From positions 124,001 to 188,000 of the forward strand of contig NW_008805072.1 in NCBI RefSeq assembly GCF_000004825.1: 64,000 nucleotides of DNA, in the 5' to 3' direction. Of the stretch, positions 11,863 to 23,909 are shown in pieces. Below the pieces are notes generated by a model, which saw nothing but the letters and a program-made list of their open reading frames with translations, was not told the origin of the DNA and searched no databases. Source of the stretch: Heterostelium album PN500 (lineage: Eukaryota; Evosea; Eumycetozoa; Acytosteliales; Acytosteliaceae). The number at the start of each line of letters is the position of its first letter. Within the stretch, counting starts at the first letter, position 1. A program made the position numbers and the translations under genes.

Positions 11863-14800
11863 TGGTGGCAAACTAACTATTTATACAAATATGATTATTA
11901 TTGGTTCTGTATTGTATTATTTTGTTCTTATTTTTGCTTTGTTATTTAATTTTGATAATAATATTGATTCTGTCTATCTATCTACTAATAAAGAAAAGTG
12001 TATGTAAAATCTAACTTTTGATTAAATCTATCTGATTTCCAAGATTAAATAAACTAAAAAAACCAAATGAATTGGATTGATTAGTAATTAATTTTTAAAA
12101 ATGTATATAAAAAAAAGAGATTGATTGATTATTATTGATTGATTGATTGTGGATGTGATTGTCTAAATAAAATAAAATTCAAAAAAGTTGAAGAAAAATG
12201 ATTTTATATAAATAAAATAAATTTTATGAAATTAAATAATTAATAATAATAATAGAACTTGTTATTAATTTATATATATATATGGATTTATTTTTGGCTT
12301 TATTTGTTTTGTTTTAATATGGTAATTGTAAAATTTGAAATGATCGTGATAATAATTATTGATGTGTTATGTTATGGTGTCATATCATTATGAAAATGTT
12401 TTATGGAGATGGAAAATCGATCGATGATTTCTTGTTATTGCTGTGATGAAAGAGTGATATCGAAAAATAGAATAAAATACACTAAATATGAAAAGAGGGA
12501 AAACAACGGGATGCTGCCAAAATCCATAATATTGATGATAATATCATCAAAATCTTAATCTTACTTTCATCAAACTATGATTTGTTGATAATGTTATGTT
12601 ATATGCGGAAGACTAAATTAAAAGCATATATAAACAAAAACAAATAAACAAAAAATAATATATACACTATATACTACACTATATATTTTATTATATTTTT
12701 TTTTCAAATTATTTGTATTTTATGATTGGTAATTGAATCAAAACATTAAATAAAACATCAATATATATATATTGCTAATTAAATAATTTAATATTTATTC
12801 AATTGATATATGTGTATATATAGATGTTATTTATATACTGTTTTGCAATCATAACCACAGTCATCAAATCAAATTAAAGTGTGTGTGTGTAAAAGTGAAA
12901 GTGAATGAGTGGTGGATTAGTAGTGATATTATTTTTAATGTGAGTATTGGATTGGACAATCAAGTTTGGTAAAATTATCAACAAATACTGTATGTTGATG
13001 GTCAGTGGCATAAAGACATACTTGTCCAACAGGAAAACAAAACAAAACAAACTGTGAGATTTTAATGGTGATTGATACTGTTATCTATAAAGTAAGAAGT
13101 AACAACTACTACACCTCTTGTATGATATATTATATGATTGATTGATTATGAAAGAAAAGTCAATATTTTAAATTAGATCTAATGTGTTATTATTATTGCT
13201 GTTGCTTTAAAATCAATATGGTTTGATTTGGTTTGTATTGATTTCAAAGAGTAAAAAAGTGGAATTTTAAATTGTAAGATATATAACAAATTAATTAAGA
13301 GAGTTAATAATGGATCATTAACATAATATACATAATATAAATATAGCTATAAATGATTTAGATTTGAAAATTCGAGAGTTATGTTGTTGGGTGAATGATG
13401 TGCAATTACGCGTGTGTGTGTTGTGTGAATGTGTGGGTGTGTTGCGCAAATGTAATGAAACGGAATGGAAAGGAAAGGAATGGTGATGGGGTGGGTAGAA
13501 CTCTAAAAACAGGAGGTACCAAATTTTATGGATTCTACTTCTACTATTTTTGAAGTTAACCTCGAGGTAACTTCAAACCACACGCACCAACCACTACCAA
13601 CCAATTCGAATCTCAAAACCACCACTCGCCAATTAATTAATTTGATACAAATAAATATATATATATAACATTGAATTCTAGTTGTAATGTCACACCAGTG
13701 CATTTTTACGTTTAACAATCGTGTGTAAGGTATTGTTGTACTATAACTATAAACTAATCTAACACTAACAACTATTCTCTAACAACAAAGAACTTCTGAA
13801 TCGAATCTGTTAGGTGTTCTGTCTTTCCTTATATTATAGGAAGGATAGGTGGAACTGAATGTAGTGTTTGAATAATGTCCAATGATTATAAATTATTCCT
13901 AAACCTGTATATGAAATCCATACAATTTTATTTGTAAAAGTACCTCAACTAACTAATTTTCTGCTATAATATATAATTCTTAAAGATTCTAATAAGATAA
14001 TGAAACAATTAATAAAATAATCTTTATTTTAAAATTTTATAGTACAAAATATTAACTGATGTAATAAATAAAATACAATGTATAATTAAACTTTCAAGAT
14101 AACAATAAACAATAAATTGAATTGAATTGATGTTGTGTTGTTGTTGTTGTTGTTTGGTAGTTCATTATTGTCGATTATTGAGTTTTGTTTATTTGCTTTT
14201 TGTTTGTTAACACCTGTTTTTATTTTTGATGATGTTGTTTGTTTGTGCTTAGCACAATTTTCTTTTTCTTTTTTGTTTTGTTTTGTCTGTGTTTGTTTGT
14301 TTTTTTTTATGAATGCGGATAAAACAACATCTCGAGTTGCTGTTTTGTTTTGTTTTTTAATAATATACTTGTTTAGATAGATGATATCTTATATATTTTC
14401 AAGTTGATGAAACAATTAATATCAAACAAAATAGTAAATTTATAATATCATTGCAATACAATAAATTATATATATATACATATTGTAAGTCAACTTTAGA
14501 TTGTGTAGTGGCGGTGTTAATTTCATTGATGATGTATGTACCAACCAAATTTGTTTGTTTGTTTGAATCTGTGTGTTGTGTGTGTATATAGGGGGTTATA
14601 GTTTGTATGAAAATAGGACACATTTAAACATACATAATGAATGAATGACTGACTGGTAGTTTGTTATCTTGAACTTGTTGGTCCTATGCCAATTGTTAAT
14701 AACAATGCAACACAATAATAATAACTAAATAAATGCTAAAATTGATATTTTTTTTCTTGAAAACCTAAAATCTGTATAACATGATTATAGAACAATACAA

Positions 14801-15311
14801 TTGTTTTGTAATTTAAATAACCATTATAACCTTTTCTCTTTACATTAAAGCAAACATTTTTTTGAGCAAAGAAAAAAAAAAAGTTTTTAGTTGTTTTTTC
14901 AAAAAAAAAAAAAAATTAAGTAAAATCTGGAGTCACTGAATGGTTTTTCATGTGGATTGTTTAATAAAAATAACCAACACACACCTTTTTGGTGAAACAA
15001 ACTAAATTATGATAAAATTTTTTGAAAATTTTATTGATTTGATGATCATTGGATGACCCTTTGCTGTGTTTTTTTATTTTTTTTGTTTTTTTGTTTTTTT
15101 TTTTTTTCGATTTGTGTTGATAATCGTGATTGTGGATTGAAGGGTATGCCAGGGTGTATGCATGGTCAACAACAACCCTCCAATAATTATTAATACCCAT
15201 TGCCAACAAAAATAATATGATGTCATTACACATAACATAAGAATTTTGATTTTATTTATTAATATCGAATGTTAAGGATATTACAATTTTAATTTAATTT
15301 TTTTTTTTTGT
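11863..15311. other. 3.4-kb gene-poor stretch, G/T-rich on the plus strand
   Basis: No frame here has convincing codon use. The plus strand is rich in GT and TTG runs (for example 12880-13480, 14110-14640), so the minus strand is A/C-rich, the composition seen in front of other genes in this window. The natural reading is a long promoter and 5' leader of the DENN-LIM gene, possibly with spliced non-coding exons. A near-perfect palindrome lies at 13551..13575. Confidence 0.5.
13551..13575. repeat. Near-perfect palindrome with XhoI-like core
   Basis: Arms TGAAGTTA and TAACTTCA are exact inverse complements and flank the self-complementary core CCTCGAGG, with one unpaired A. It lies in the gene-poor stretch upstream of the DENN-LIM gene. 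It may be a binding site for a dimeric regulator or a hairpin in a leader RNA; nothing in the sequence decides. Confidence 0.6.
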
Positions 15312-16061
15312 TTATTTATTATTTTTTATAATGTTGATTATTTCTTTAGAAAGTTCAATGTTATTGTTATTGTTATTGTTTGTTGTTGATTTAATGAGTA
15401 GCTGTGAGAGTTGAGACAATTCAGTGTCGTTCATCGATGATAGTTTGTTGAATTGTGATTCCAGTGATTCTATTTCTTCTACGGCTGACTTGTGGGTGAC
15501 TTGCACTTGGTTGACATTCCACTTGTGTTTCTTTGTTTTCATGAACGAGTAGAACATCAGTGCGAATGTGCTGACACCTAGCAGTACCCAAAGCATATCA
15601 GAGTGACGCTTAATCATCTGTTCGAAATAGCTAGATCTCTTCTTGCTTCTCTCTCTTACTTCTTTCATCTGTTGGAGTTGTTCTCTCAATTGAATCTCAA
15701 GATCTGACGTCTCCTCTTTAAATCCCTTAAACATTTTATCGTATGATGTTGGTTCGAATGGTTTATGTTCATTATTACTATTATTACTCTCTTTATTATT
15801 GTTGTTGTCATTTACTTTATTATTTGTATTACTATTACTACTACTATTACTATTACTATATGATCTCATTTGTAATTTGTTATTGTTATTATTATTTATA
15901 TTATTTGATGAGTAGTATGTTAACAAATTCGATGACGATGATGATGATGAAGTCATCAATGATTGTCTCATACTATATAGCGATACATTATTATATCTTA
16001 TTTTATTAACATCTAATAATATGCTGTTAAATAAGCATCTATTGTTAAATAGTTTATTCAT
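15312..16061 (-). CDS. Probable mitochondrial membrane protein, low-complexity N-terminus
   Basis: A single exon encodes 249 residues. The first 40 residues are rich in Arg, Ser, Asn and Leu without acidic residues (MNKLFNNRCLFNSILLDVNK), fitting a mitochondrial presequence. Ser and Asn runs follow. The segment EETSDLEIQLREQLQQMKEV is predicted coiled coil, and one hydrophobic segment (MLWVLLGVSTFALMFYSFM) near residue 155-175 is followed by a Lys-rich flank. The C-terminal half is again helical (EEIESLESQFNKLSSMND). I recognise no family; the layout suggests a single-pass inner- or outer-membrane protein. The start context and lack of introns are consistent with a real gene. Confidence 0.75.
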   Translation of the reverse strand: MNKLFNNRCLFNSILLDVNKIRYNNVSLYSMRQSLMTSSSSSSSNLLTYYSSNNINNNNNNKLQMRSYSNSNSSSNSNTNNKVNDNNNNKESNNSNNEHKPFEPTSYDKMFKGFKEETSDLEIQLREQLQQMKEVRERSKKRSSYFEQMIKRHSDMLWVLLGVSTFALMFYSFMKTKKHKWNVNQVQVTHKSAVEEIESLESQFNKLSSMNDTELSQLSQLLIKSTTNNNNNNNIELSKEIINIIKNNK

Positions 16062-16419
16062 TGTTTGTCTAAATTAGACTTAAAAATCTCTAAGTTTTTA
16101 ATTATCACTTTAAGTTTGGCAATAAAAATGAAAAATTAATCTTTTTTTTATTCAAAAATTACAACTTATTTTTCTTGTTTTATTAAATTATTGAATTATA
16201 CTCAAAAAAATAAAGAATAATTTGAAAGATAATAAAGTTATATTTTAAATTCGATCGATTTAATTTTATTTATTTATAAATAATTTAAAATTATATATTT
16301 TATAATTATTTTTTAGATTTTAAGGAAAAAATTGGTTGGTTTGTTAATAACTATAAGTATATCTTAAAGTTATTATCTATTATATATATATTCTATTTGT
16401 ATATTATTATTATTATTAT
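16062..16419. other. A/T-rich intergenic DNA
   Basis: Almost pure A/T sequence lies between the start of the 249-residue gene and the stop of the zinc-protein gene, both on the minus strand. No feature is seen. Confidence 0.7.
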
Positions 16420-17031
16420 TTAAATATTAAATGGAGTCTTCTTTTGATGTTGACTACAAGAAATGCAATAGGTAACTCTTTTTGATTGGGCGGTTGATTT
16501 TGGCGATGGAGATCTCTTGATTGGTAAATAGTTTGTATTATTCTTTTCGGTAACGTTGGAGGAAGATGATGAAGTTGATGAAATATCTTTACTTTGATGT
16601 TTATAGTATTTTAAGAATGTACAGTTATCGCAGATCATTCTATGACATGAGATACATTGAGTTCCACACTTTCTACGTGAACGTGAACTGACCAAATACA
16701 ATTGAATGACACGATTGCACGATGAACAGGCATTCTTGTTTCTAAGCATCATGTCGTTGGATTTCAATTTCGACGAGGCTGTGCTACTGACGATGCTGTT
16801 ACTGGTGAGACTGCTATTGGGTGATTGTGGAACGGTTGCGTCGTCTTCGTCCATCGTCATATCGCCAGAGATGTCTAAGGGTGGTGGATAGAAAACCTCT
16901 TTACTGAGAAACTCTGAAATATAGAATGGCGAGAATATTGGTGATGAATTGATAGTTAAACTACCGATTTGTGGTGATTCTGGAGTGATCATGATTGATG
17001 GAAGTGGAGTTGCAGATTGTAATTTAATCAT
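16420..17031 (-). CDS. FYVE-like / treble-clef zinc protein
   Basis: A single exon encodes 203 residues. The N-terminal 90 residues are Pro/Ser-rich with PQSPN and PPPLD motifs. From about residue 100 a Cys cluster appears: CSSC, then RRKCGTQCISC, ICDNC, and after a Ser/Asn-rich insertion the final YCISC. The spacing C-x2-C ... C-x2-C-x4-C-x2-C ... C-x2-C is that of two-zinc treble-clef domains of the FYVE type, although the basic RRHHCR signature is reduced to SRRKCG. FYVE domains bind phosphatidylinositol 3-phosphate on endosomes; with this motif so altered, a lipid role is uncertain and another zinc-binding function is possible. A very long A/C-rich leader region lies upstream. Confidence 0.75.
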   Translation of the reverse strand: MIKLQSATPLPSIMITPESPQIGSLTINSSPIFSPFYISEFLSKEVFYPPPLDISGDMTMDEDDATVPQSPNSSLTSNSIVSSTASSKLKSNDMMLRNKNACSSCNRVIQLYLVSSRSRRKCGTQCISCHRMICDNCTFLKYYKHQSKDISSTSSSSSNVTEKNNTNYLPIKRSPSPKSTAQSKRVTYCISCSQHQKKTPFNI

Positions 17032-20000
17032 TTAAAAAAAATTATATATTTATATTTGAAAAAAAAATATTTATATGTATTTTTGTATATTTTTTAAAAA
17101 AAATTATATTTGTTTGAAAAAAATAAATTATTTATAATAAAAAATTTAAAAATAAATAAATAAATAAAATATAAAAAATTATTATTATTAATTAATTAAT
17201 AAATAAATTAAAAAAACTTGGAATTATAAAAATAAAAAAAGTAGTATTTTTTAATTTAAAAATTTAATAAAGATTGGATTTGATTGATTATTAATTGATT
17301 GTTGACTGATTGATTTAATAAAATTTTGTTGTTTAAATATTTAATAAACAACAACCGTAATTAGATTTAATTGTATATAATTAAACTTTTATTATTAAAA
17401 GTGCGCTCTTTTAATAGTTGTTAAAAATGATTGATAGTAACAAGTAGAAAAAAGAAGTTATTATTAAATTTTTGTATTGGATATTTGTATATCAATAAAA
17501 GTTAATGATTAAATAATAAAACAAATAGACAATAAACAAACAATAATGTGTATTCTGGTGAATTTGTATCTGTATCTATTAAGGAGTTTTGATAAGTTGA
17601 TAAAAAGATGTTGATACTGCTGATTGATCAGAACAAGTGCTGAGGGTGTTTTTTAGTAGTTGTTTTATTATTTGTAATTTGTGATTTGATTTGATTTGAT
17701 TGTATATAAATAAATATTAATAATAAAATGGATATTGATTTATTATTTGTTTCTTTCTATTTGTATGTGTATAAATAATTAAATATATGAATGAATGAGT
17801 GTATGTGTATATCTATTTGTTAAATGAATTATTAAATGAAAATGCTATTGTTGTTGTTGCTAATATAGATGATGATGATGATGATAATGATGATTCTGAT
17901 GCTACTACTACTACTGCTGCTGATTCTTCTAAATAAAAGTTTGTGATTGCCTATTTAATTTAATGATTTATTTGATTGAAAAATTTGATTGAATTTTAAT
18001 AGATATATGTATATATAATAACGATGATAATAAATATAAATGTATAATATATTTGTATATATAGAGAGGTGGTAAGTACTGTGTGTTGTTAATAGTGTAG
18101 ATTGTGATTCTGATAGATGTATGTAGAATTGGTTGGTTGGTTGTGGGTGACGACTACAAAACTTCCTTTACTAATTCCAAATTCGCTCTAATAGTAATTA
18201 ATGTTGTTTGAGTGTTGGGTTCGGTGCGAAATCAAGGGTGGTGGGTGGTTGTTGATTCTTTTCTTTTTTTTTTAGTGGTGAAGATGTTTTTTTGTTAATA
18301 TTGTTATTGCTGTTGTTTTAATTTATTATAAATAATATAGGCTGATTGATGATGGTCACTGATGACACATATAGGGTTGCTTGGTTTTTGGAATTTTTAT
18401 ATAACAACTAAAGAATTTGAGTTTTTCCTAGGAAGCTTAGTGTGTTGATGGTGTGTGTGTGTGTTGGTAGAAATTTAACTTGGCAGTTGGTTGTGCAATG
18501 TAAATTCTAATACGGAAATATTAAAATGTTATCAATTTAAAAAAGGTAACACGATGATTTTACTATTTTCTCTGGTTTGCTTATATTAATGTTGTTTCTT
18601 TTTTTTAATATATTGATTCAACTGATGACTGTATGATAGTGACAATTTATTATATTGGTGGTTTTTTATATTTTATTTTAGAGTCAAGTTGTATGGTTTG
18701 GTGTCTGGTAACTTGTTGTAAAGACTAATACTTTTCGTATTGATAATAATATCAGTTAGTTGAGTTATTAGGGGTGTGTGTGGTTTTTGAAGTTATATAA
18801 TAAATTTATGTGGTGGTGGTGGTGGTTATTTATTAAATATAAAATTTTGGTTGGTTCAATATTTAAATATTTAATATAAAGATTTTAGATGTATATATAA
18901 ATAAATAAGAAAAAGAAGTTAATTTAAAATTAATGGGGGAAAAAATATCGATTTGATATATTTGAAAGATTTAATAAATAAATAATGTAATTATATATAT
19001 AAAATGATGAAGTTGAAATTTCTTTTTACTTCTTTTTTGATGGTTGATTAAAATTAGATTTTTTTGTTTTAAAATTAAATAAATAGATAAATATATTTTT
19101 ATTTGTTATTTTATATTTTATATTTGTTTGTATTTATTTTTATCGATATAAGTTAAGATGAATGTTACAAGCTATAAATACTGAATGGATTGCTCATAAA
19201 GTTGATTGATGATGAGACATTGTCAATCCAATATTCACGCTTTCTCTTTCTCCACCCAACTTGGATTCGAAAGGAAGAAGTGAAAAAAAAAAAGGTGCTT
19301 GTATGACAAAGCGCAATAACACAAACCACTAATAACACAGCACCACACACAAAATTGATACCTGTCAATCCCTGTAATTTCGATTTTGAAAGGTCGGAGG
19401 TCGGAGCATCAATCAGTTCTTTTTTCGCTTCCACTGTAGTGGTGTTGTTGTGGTATGATTGATATATAATAAAAAGAACATACAATCCAAACACCTTATA
19501 TATGTTTTATATTATTTTATTTGCAATAAATTTTAAATTTTAATATATGTTTAGTTTGATTGATTGATTATCTCTATGTTTGTGGTGTGAAAAATGTGTG
19601 TGAGAGTGTGTGTTTAAAAAATAAGGATTAAATCTATTTGTGGGTTTAAATCAAAAAAACCACAACACACAAAATTTATTTATTTATTTATTACTTTTTT
19701 TAAATTAATATTGAGGTACACTAGATAGCTCATTTTAAAATCTTAACACTATGATATATGGTAACAGAAATCAAATTTATGTGTTGCTGCTATAGTTATA
19801 ATCAAAAAATACCCACTATGGTAACAAAATATTAAACAATAACAAGTGTTGTTTAAAAGCGTTTTAAAGATGAATCGTCACCTATCTTATTAATAACACT
19901 CCATAATTAGGTGATAAAACTATATTATAATAATATAAACATGCAAGCTATCTCAATCAAATATTAAACACACACATCAAAATAAAACAATTCAATTCAG

Positions 20001-21522
20001 ACTAGATATAATATCATCGCATATCTATATTTTAATACCATATTATTTTATTTTGATAAGATTATTATCATGATCTCAAAAAATAATAAAGAGATAGATA
20101 GATAGATAGATGGATTGGTTATCTACGATATCACTCCTTTATCCATCTTTTGTTAGGTTGTTGTTTCTTTACAAACAAAAATCAATAACCACAATTCGTC
20201 AGTCAATTTCCAATTTGTAAAACAAAGGTTTATTTCACAGATGTCAGACTGATTAATTCTCTATCTTTACGATTGAGTTTGTAGTCTGCATCCGATCTCA
20301 ACTACAACCTTACAATATTACAATAAACAAATGTTGTAGTCTTTACTTCAATCATACAAAGTCAGTAAATTTACTTGTATTTGTAGATCATCATTTGAAA
20401 CATCACTGCATATTGTTGTTTGTTTCGCGCGCACATGTCTATGTTGTGTTGTCCATTAATCAATAGATGACCATTTACTATTTTCTTTCATCTATTGTCT
20501 TGTCTACCATACGCACGATCAATCACCACCATCTACTGTTTACAATTCGATTTTAATGATCACAGCTGAAACCAACCAAAACTAGCATTTCTTGTCAGTA
20601 GTCCGTAGATTGCCCATCTACTATCAACCAACAATAATTAATTAATCAAACAGAACCCGATTAACATGCACACCAAACATATAACCTCGTTATACATCAA
20701 TTAGTTGATTCATTAAATCGAAAAGAGTACAATGACTATTATCTATATCGTTATCTATTCTTTGTTAATCAGATTGGATACGCATCCAATCGAACCCCTC
20801 TGTATTTACAAATTTGAAATGGCCAATTGGAATCGTGATGAATTCAAGTCATCTCATCTTACCTAGCAGTTATTCATTAATAGATAGACAGCTCGCATTT
20901 CTCTGTACATAGTTAAATAGAAAGACACCACTTTTCTCTCTCATTAAATTTTATATGGTATGTATATTGTGGTGCTCCAATACACATTATTATAAAGTGT
21001 AGATTCCATCAATATTCTAATTTCAATTTGTTAACTGTATTATATTTTGATCAACACATCAATAATACACTAATTATTATTGAAAAAGATAATCATATTT
21101 GTAAATTTACGGGTATTGAATATTGAACTTGATTAACCACAATCTACAAATTACAAATATGAACTAGATCATTTCAATATCAATATTCCTCATAATTTTT
21201 TTGTCAATTTCCATTTGTAATTTGTTTTTGATATGTGTCATTGACATTTTAATCATAGCATTTTTACGAAGAGTCGTAATACTATTTTCTAAATCTGAGT
21301 CTAACATTTTTTTGTAATCGTACCAACTGTGATTTATCAATTATATTTTTTATTATCTTCACTAAAATATGATCATTGTTTAAATTACAATAATAAATTA
21401 TTGAATATTTCGATCAATTCAAGGAATTTCTATGAAATGATCTTTGCTACGTAGCAAAATTAGAAGATTGCAATGAATAAACTAAAAAAAAAGATTTATT
21501 GATTTAATTTTATTGTAGATTA
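17032..21522. other. 4.5-kb gene-poor stretch with a strand-composition flip
   Basis: No convincing coding frame is present. From 17.0 to about 19.65 kb the plus strand is G/T-rich, with GTGTGT and TTGGTTGG tracts. From about 19.66 to 21 kb it becomes A/C-rich, with ACAAC and CCACCA tracts. Since leaders in this genome are A/C-rich on the sense strand, this suggests divergent transcription from near 19.65 kb: leftward toward the zinc-protein gene and rightward into unknown transcripts. A short GATA microsatellite lies near 20095-20113. A 109-codon frame at 19494..19165 has no ATG and is not accepted as a gene. Confidence 0.5.
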
Positions 21523-21696
21523 TCAACAATATTGTTTGCAACCACAGTCATCAATATAGGCATGGATAATTGGGCATGGGTACTGACACTTGGCCTCTGC
21601 AATAGTCTCTAGTTGTTCTTTTGCATTAACTAAGAGCAAGGGCAACAAAAAGAATAGAATAGCTGTTGAAATTGAGAATATAGTTTTAATTTGCAT
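21523..21696 (-). CDS. Small secreted Cys-rich peptide, 57 residues
   Basis: This short gene begins at 21696: MQIKTIFSISTAILFFLLPL, then LLVNA, followed by KEQLETIAEAKC and ending GCKQYC before TGA. The first 25 residues are a textbook signal peptide with cleavage after VNA. The mature 32 residues contain five cysteines, three of them in the last eight residues, plus Pro and Tyr. Codon use is of the coding type and the base composition stands out from the A/T-rich flanks. I recognise no family. It may be an extracellular signal, defence peptide or matrix component. It sits alone in the longest gene-poor stretch of the window. Confidence 0.72.
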   Translation of the reverse strand: MQIKTIFSISTAILFFLLPLLLVNAKEQLETIAEAKCQYPCPIIHAYIDDCGCKQYC

Positions 21697-22436
21697 GTTT
21701 TTTGGTAACTAAATGAAATACTATAATTTATCAATTCTTTACTTACTTATTTATCAGTAAATAATTTTTAAATTTATTATAATATCAGATTTGTGTTATT
21801 TCATTTTATAGGTTAGGTTGTATTCTCTCTTTATTTTTGCAAAATTTTCTCATTTTTTGGGGGATGCATAAAATGAAATTACACATTTTATTAGGTTCTA
21901 TTTCATACCATTCATATTTTTGTGATTTCATTTAATTTTGGCATCCAATGGAACCAATAAGTTATTTGCAACATAGTTGATGCATCATCTAGAATAAAAC
22001 TAATAAATACAAAATTATTTTTATTCCTGTATTTGAAAATCATCATTGCCTCTCTTTTTATTTGATATCATTATAAATAAAAATAAATTAAATTTATTTA
22101 TGCGAATTAAAAATGAATGATTAATGAGGAAAAAAAAAAACGTGTTTTCATAAACGTTATGAAGGATATGGTTATGATTTGTAGTAAACCCTCATATAAA
22201 AAAATTTTATTTTTTTGGGAATGCAAAATGTGTTTTGTAATCTCACGTAAAAAATATAAAAATTGAACTAAATATGGGGTTCTCAGAAAAAAAATTTTAA
22301 AAAACTTTAATTTTTTTCTAAGAACTTCATATAAAACGATTTGTTTCTTAATACGTAGTATAGAAATCTAATCTACTACGTATTATTATCTTAATGATCT
22401 TGCAAGTCATTTTAATTCGATTGTCAATTTTAAGAT
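21697..22436. other. A/T-rich intergenic DNA
   Basis: This is the divergent spacer between the secreted-peptide gene and the F-box/LRR gene. It contains A- and T-runs but no recognisable frame; both promoters must lie here. Confidence 0.6.
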
Positions 22437-23909
22437 ATGCAAAGTTTAAATAACATATTAATTAAAGAAATATTTAGCAATTTAAAACCAAATCAATTGT
22501 TTTATAATAATGGTGATTGTCATACCTTTAACAATCAATATGTGTCATCACTTAGATACTCAATATTAAATATAGCATTGGTATCTTGGAAATGGTTTAC
22601 ATCTCTATCATCGTTGATCAACCATTTGGAGATTCGGTTCTCTATCGATGACACTTGCGAGGTTGAAATCTATAATATGAGTAGGAATTACAACAGATTC
22701 AAAGATCAGAAAACGTTAGAGTTGAAACAGTTTAGCAGGACTCTTTGTTCGAAGTTCAGTTTGTTGCGAGCTTCAAATATCAGTAACCTAATCATCAGAG
22801 ATGTCTATCCGTGGAGCAAGAGTTTTGAACCGGTGCTAAAGACACTCTATGCAGGCGAGCAGCTAAAGAAAGTCACCGTTCAAGCAGAGATAGTCCTACT
22901 CCAAAGCTTTATCACCAAACACCCGCATAAGAATCGATTTCAATACTGTGTTGTTCCTACCATTACCAATGACCTAGTTTATCGAGATGTTCTAGCTTCT
23001 ATCAAGTATCTAAGTCGGCCGAGTAACAACATCGATTGGTTGGAAACCATCTATGAATGTACATACGAAACACCGATGAGCACAAGCATCGAAATACTCA
23101 AGGAAATGGAAAAGTTACAACCAAATACACCAACAAACTATTCAATTTCCTCTTCATCGATGCAATCGAATGATGGTTCGATAAACGTTGGTAGATTAAA
23201 TAGCATCTACAAGTTGGAGTTGAATCGCTTTCACCCTTTGGCAATCGCCGAAATCATCGGTGGAATGCCATCATTGAAGATTCTCAAGATCTCGGTAACG
23301 ATGTGTCAGCAGGAAGGGAACAAACAGTACATCGAGGAATCAAAGATATTCTTTGACCGACTTAAAGCGAATGAAACGATCGAGTCGTTCGCCATCAAAG
23401 AAATCTCTGGTTATAAGAGATCTAATCAACGACCAGGAATAGAATCCTTTGCAAATCAATTCGGTGATCTACTCGCAGTCAATCGATCTATAACCAAGTT
23501 GAAGCTTGATCATTTCTTTCATTTCAACACTATGTTCTTCGAATCATTATCAACGACAAACACACTAAAGAGATTGCAACTTACACTTTTTGATCATGTC
23601 ATGTGTGATAAGTTGTTTGCTGCACTTCAAGAGAATAATAGCATCGAAGATCTGTGTCTCAGTTCAGTATATAATGGATTGAACGAAGATCTTATCGAAC
23701 GACCACTAGCCAAACTTATAGAATCGAACCACAATCTCAACAAAGTAAAAGCAAGATATATAAAAATGACAGGCACCTATTTATTAAAGTCACTTAAAAT
23801 GGATTCAAATACTTTAAAACATTTATTCGTTTGTAATGATACTGGTGTATTTTTACTATCTCATTTAAAAGATATAAAAGAAACAATAATATATCAAAAC
23901 TATTATTAA
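22437..23909 (+). CDS. F-box/LRR-type protein, 490 residues
   Basis: A single exon begins MQSLNNILIKEIFSNLKPNQ, an F-box-like first helix, and continues SILNIALVSWKWFTSLSSLI, matching the second half of an F-box (ALVSKxW). The remainder holds irregular leucine-rich segments such as SLKILKISVTM, SITKLKLDHF, TLKRLQLTLFDH and SIEDLCLSS. F-box proteins recruit substrates to SCF ubiquitin ligases through SKP1; the LRR-like part would bind the substrate. Dictyostelids have many such genes and orthology cannot be assigned by eye. It ends in a long A/T-rich 3' region. Confidence 0.85.
   Translation: MQSLNNILIKEIFSNLKPNQLFYNNGDCHTFNNQYVSSLRYSILNIALVSWKWFTSLSSLINHLEIRFSIDDTCEVEIYNMSRNYNRFKDQKTLELKQFSRTLCSKFSLLRASNISNLIIRDVYPWSKSFEPVLKTLYAGEQLKKVTVQAEIVLLQSFITKHPHKNRFQYCVVPTITNDLVYRDVLASIKYLSRPSNNIDWLETIYECTYETPMSTSIEILKEMEKLQPNTPTNYSISSSSMQSNDGSINVGRLNSIYKLELNRFHPLAIAEIIGGMPSLKILKISVTMCQQEGNKQYIEESKIFFDRLKANETIESFAIKEISGYKRSNQRPGIESFANQFGDLLAVNRSITKLKLDHFFHFNTMFFESLSTTNTLKRLQLTLFDHVMCDKLFAALQENNSIEDLCLSSVYNGLNEDLIERPLAKLIESNHNLNKVKARYIKMTGTYLLKSLKMDSNTLKHLFVCNDTGVFLLSHLKDIKETIIYQNYY

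Noticed and set aside
13503-13718. 71-codon frame on the minus strand
   Set aside because: Its composition follows the local palindrome and C/A-rich leader; there is no protein signature.
19165-19494. 109-codon frame with a hydrophobic segment on the minus strand
   Set aside because: It has no ATG at its start (begins at GTG), no conserved motif and is interrupted by a homopolymer; more likely part of an A/C-rich leader.
20745-20815. Possible tRNA on the minus strand because of a GGTTCGATT-like box
   Set aside because: The T-stem does not pair, and no A box or acceptor stem is found at the right distance.
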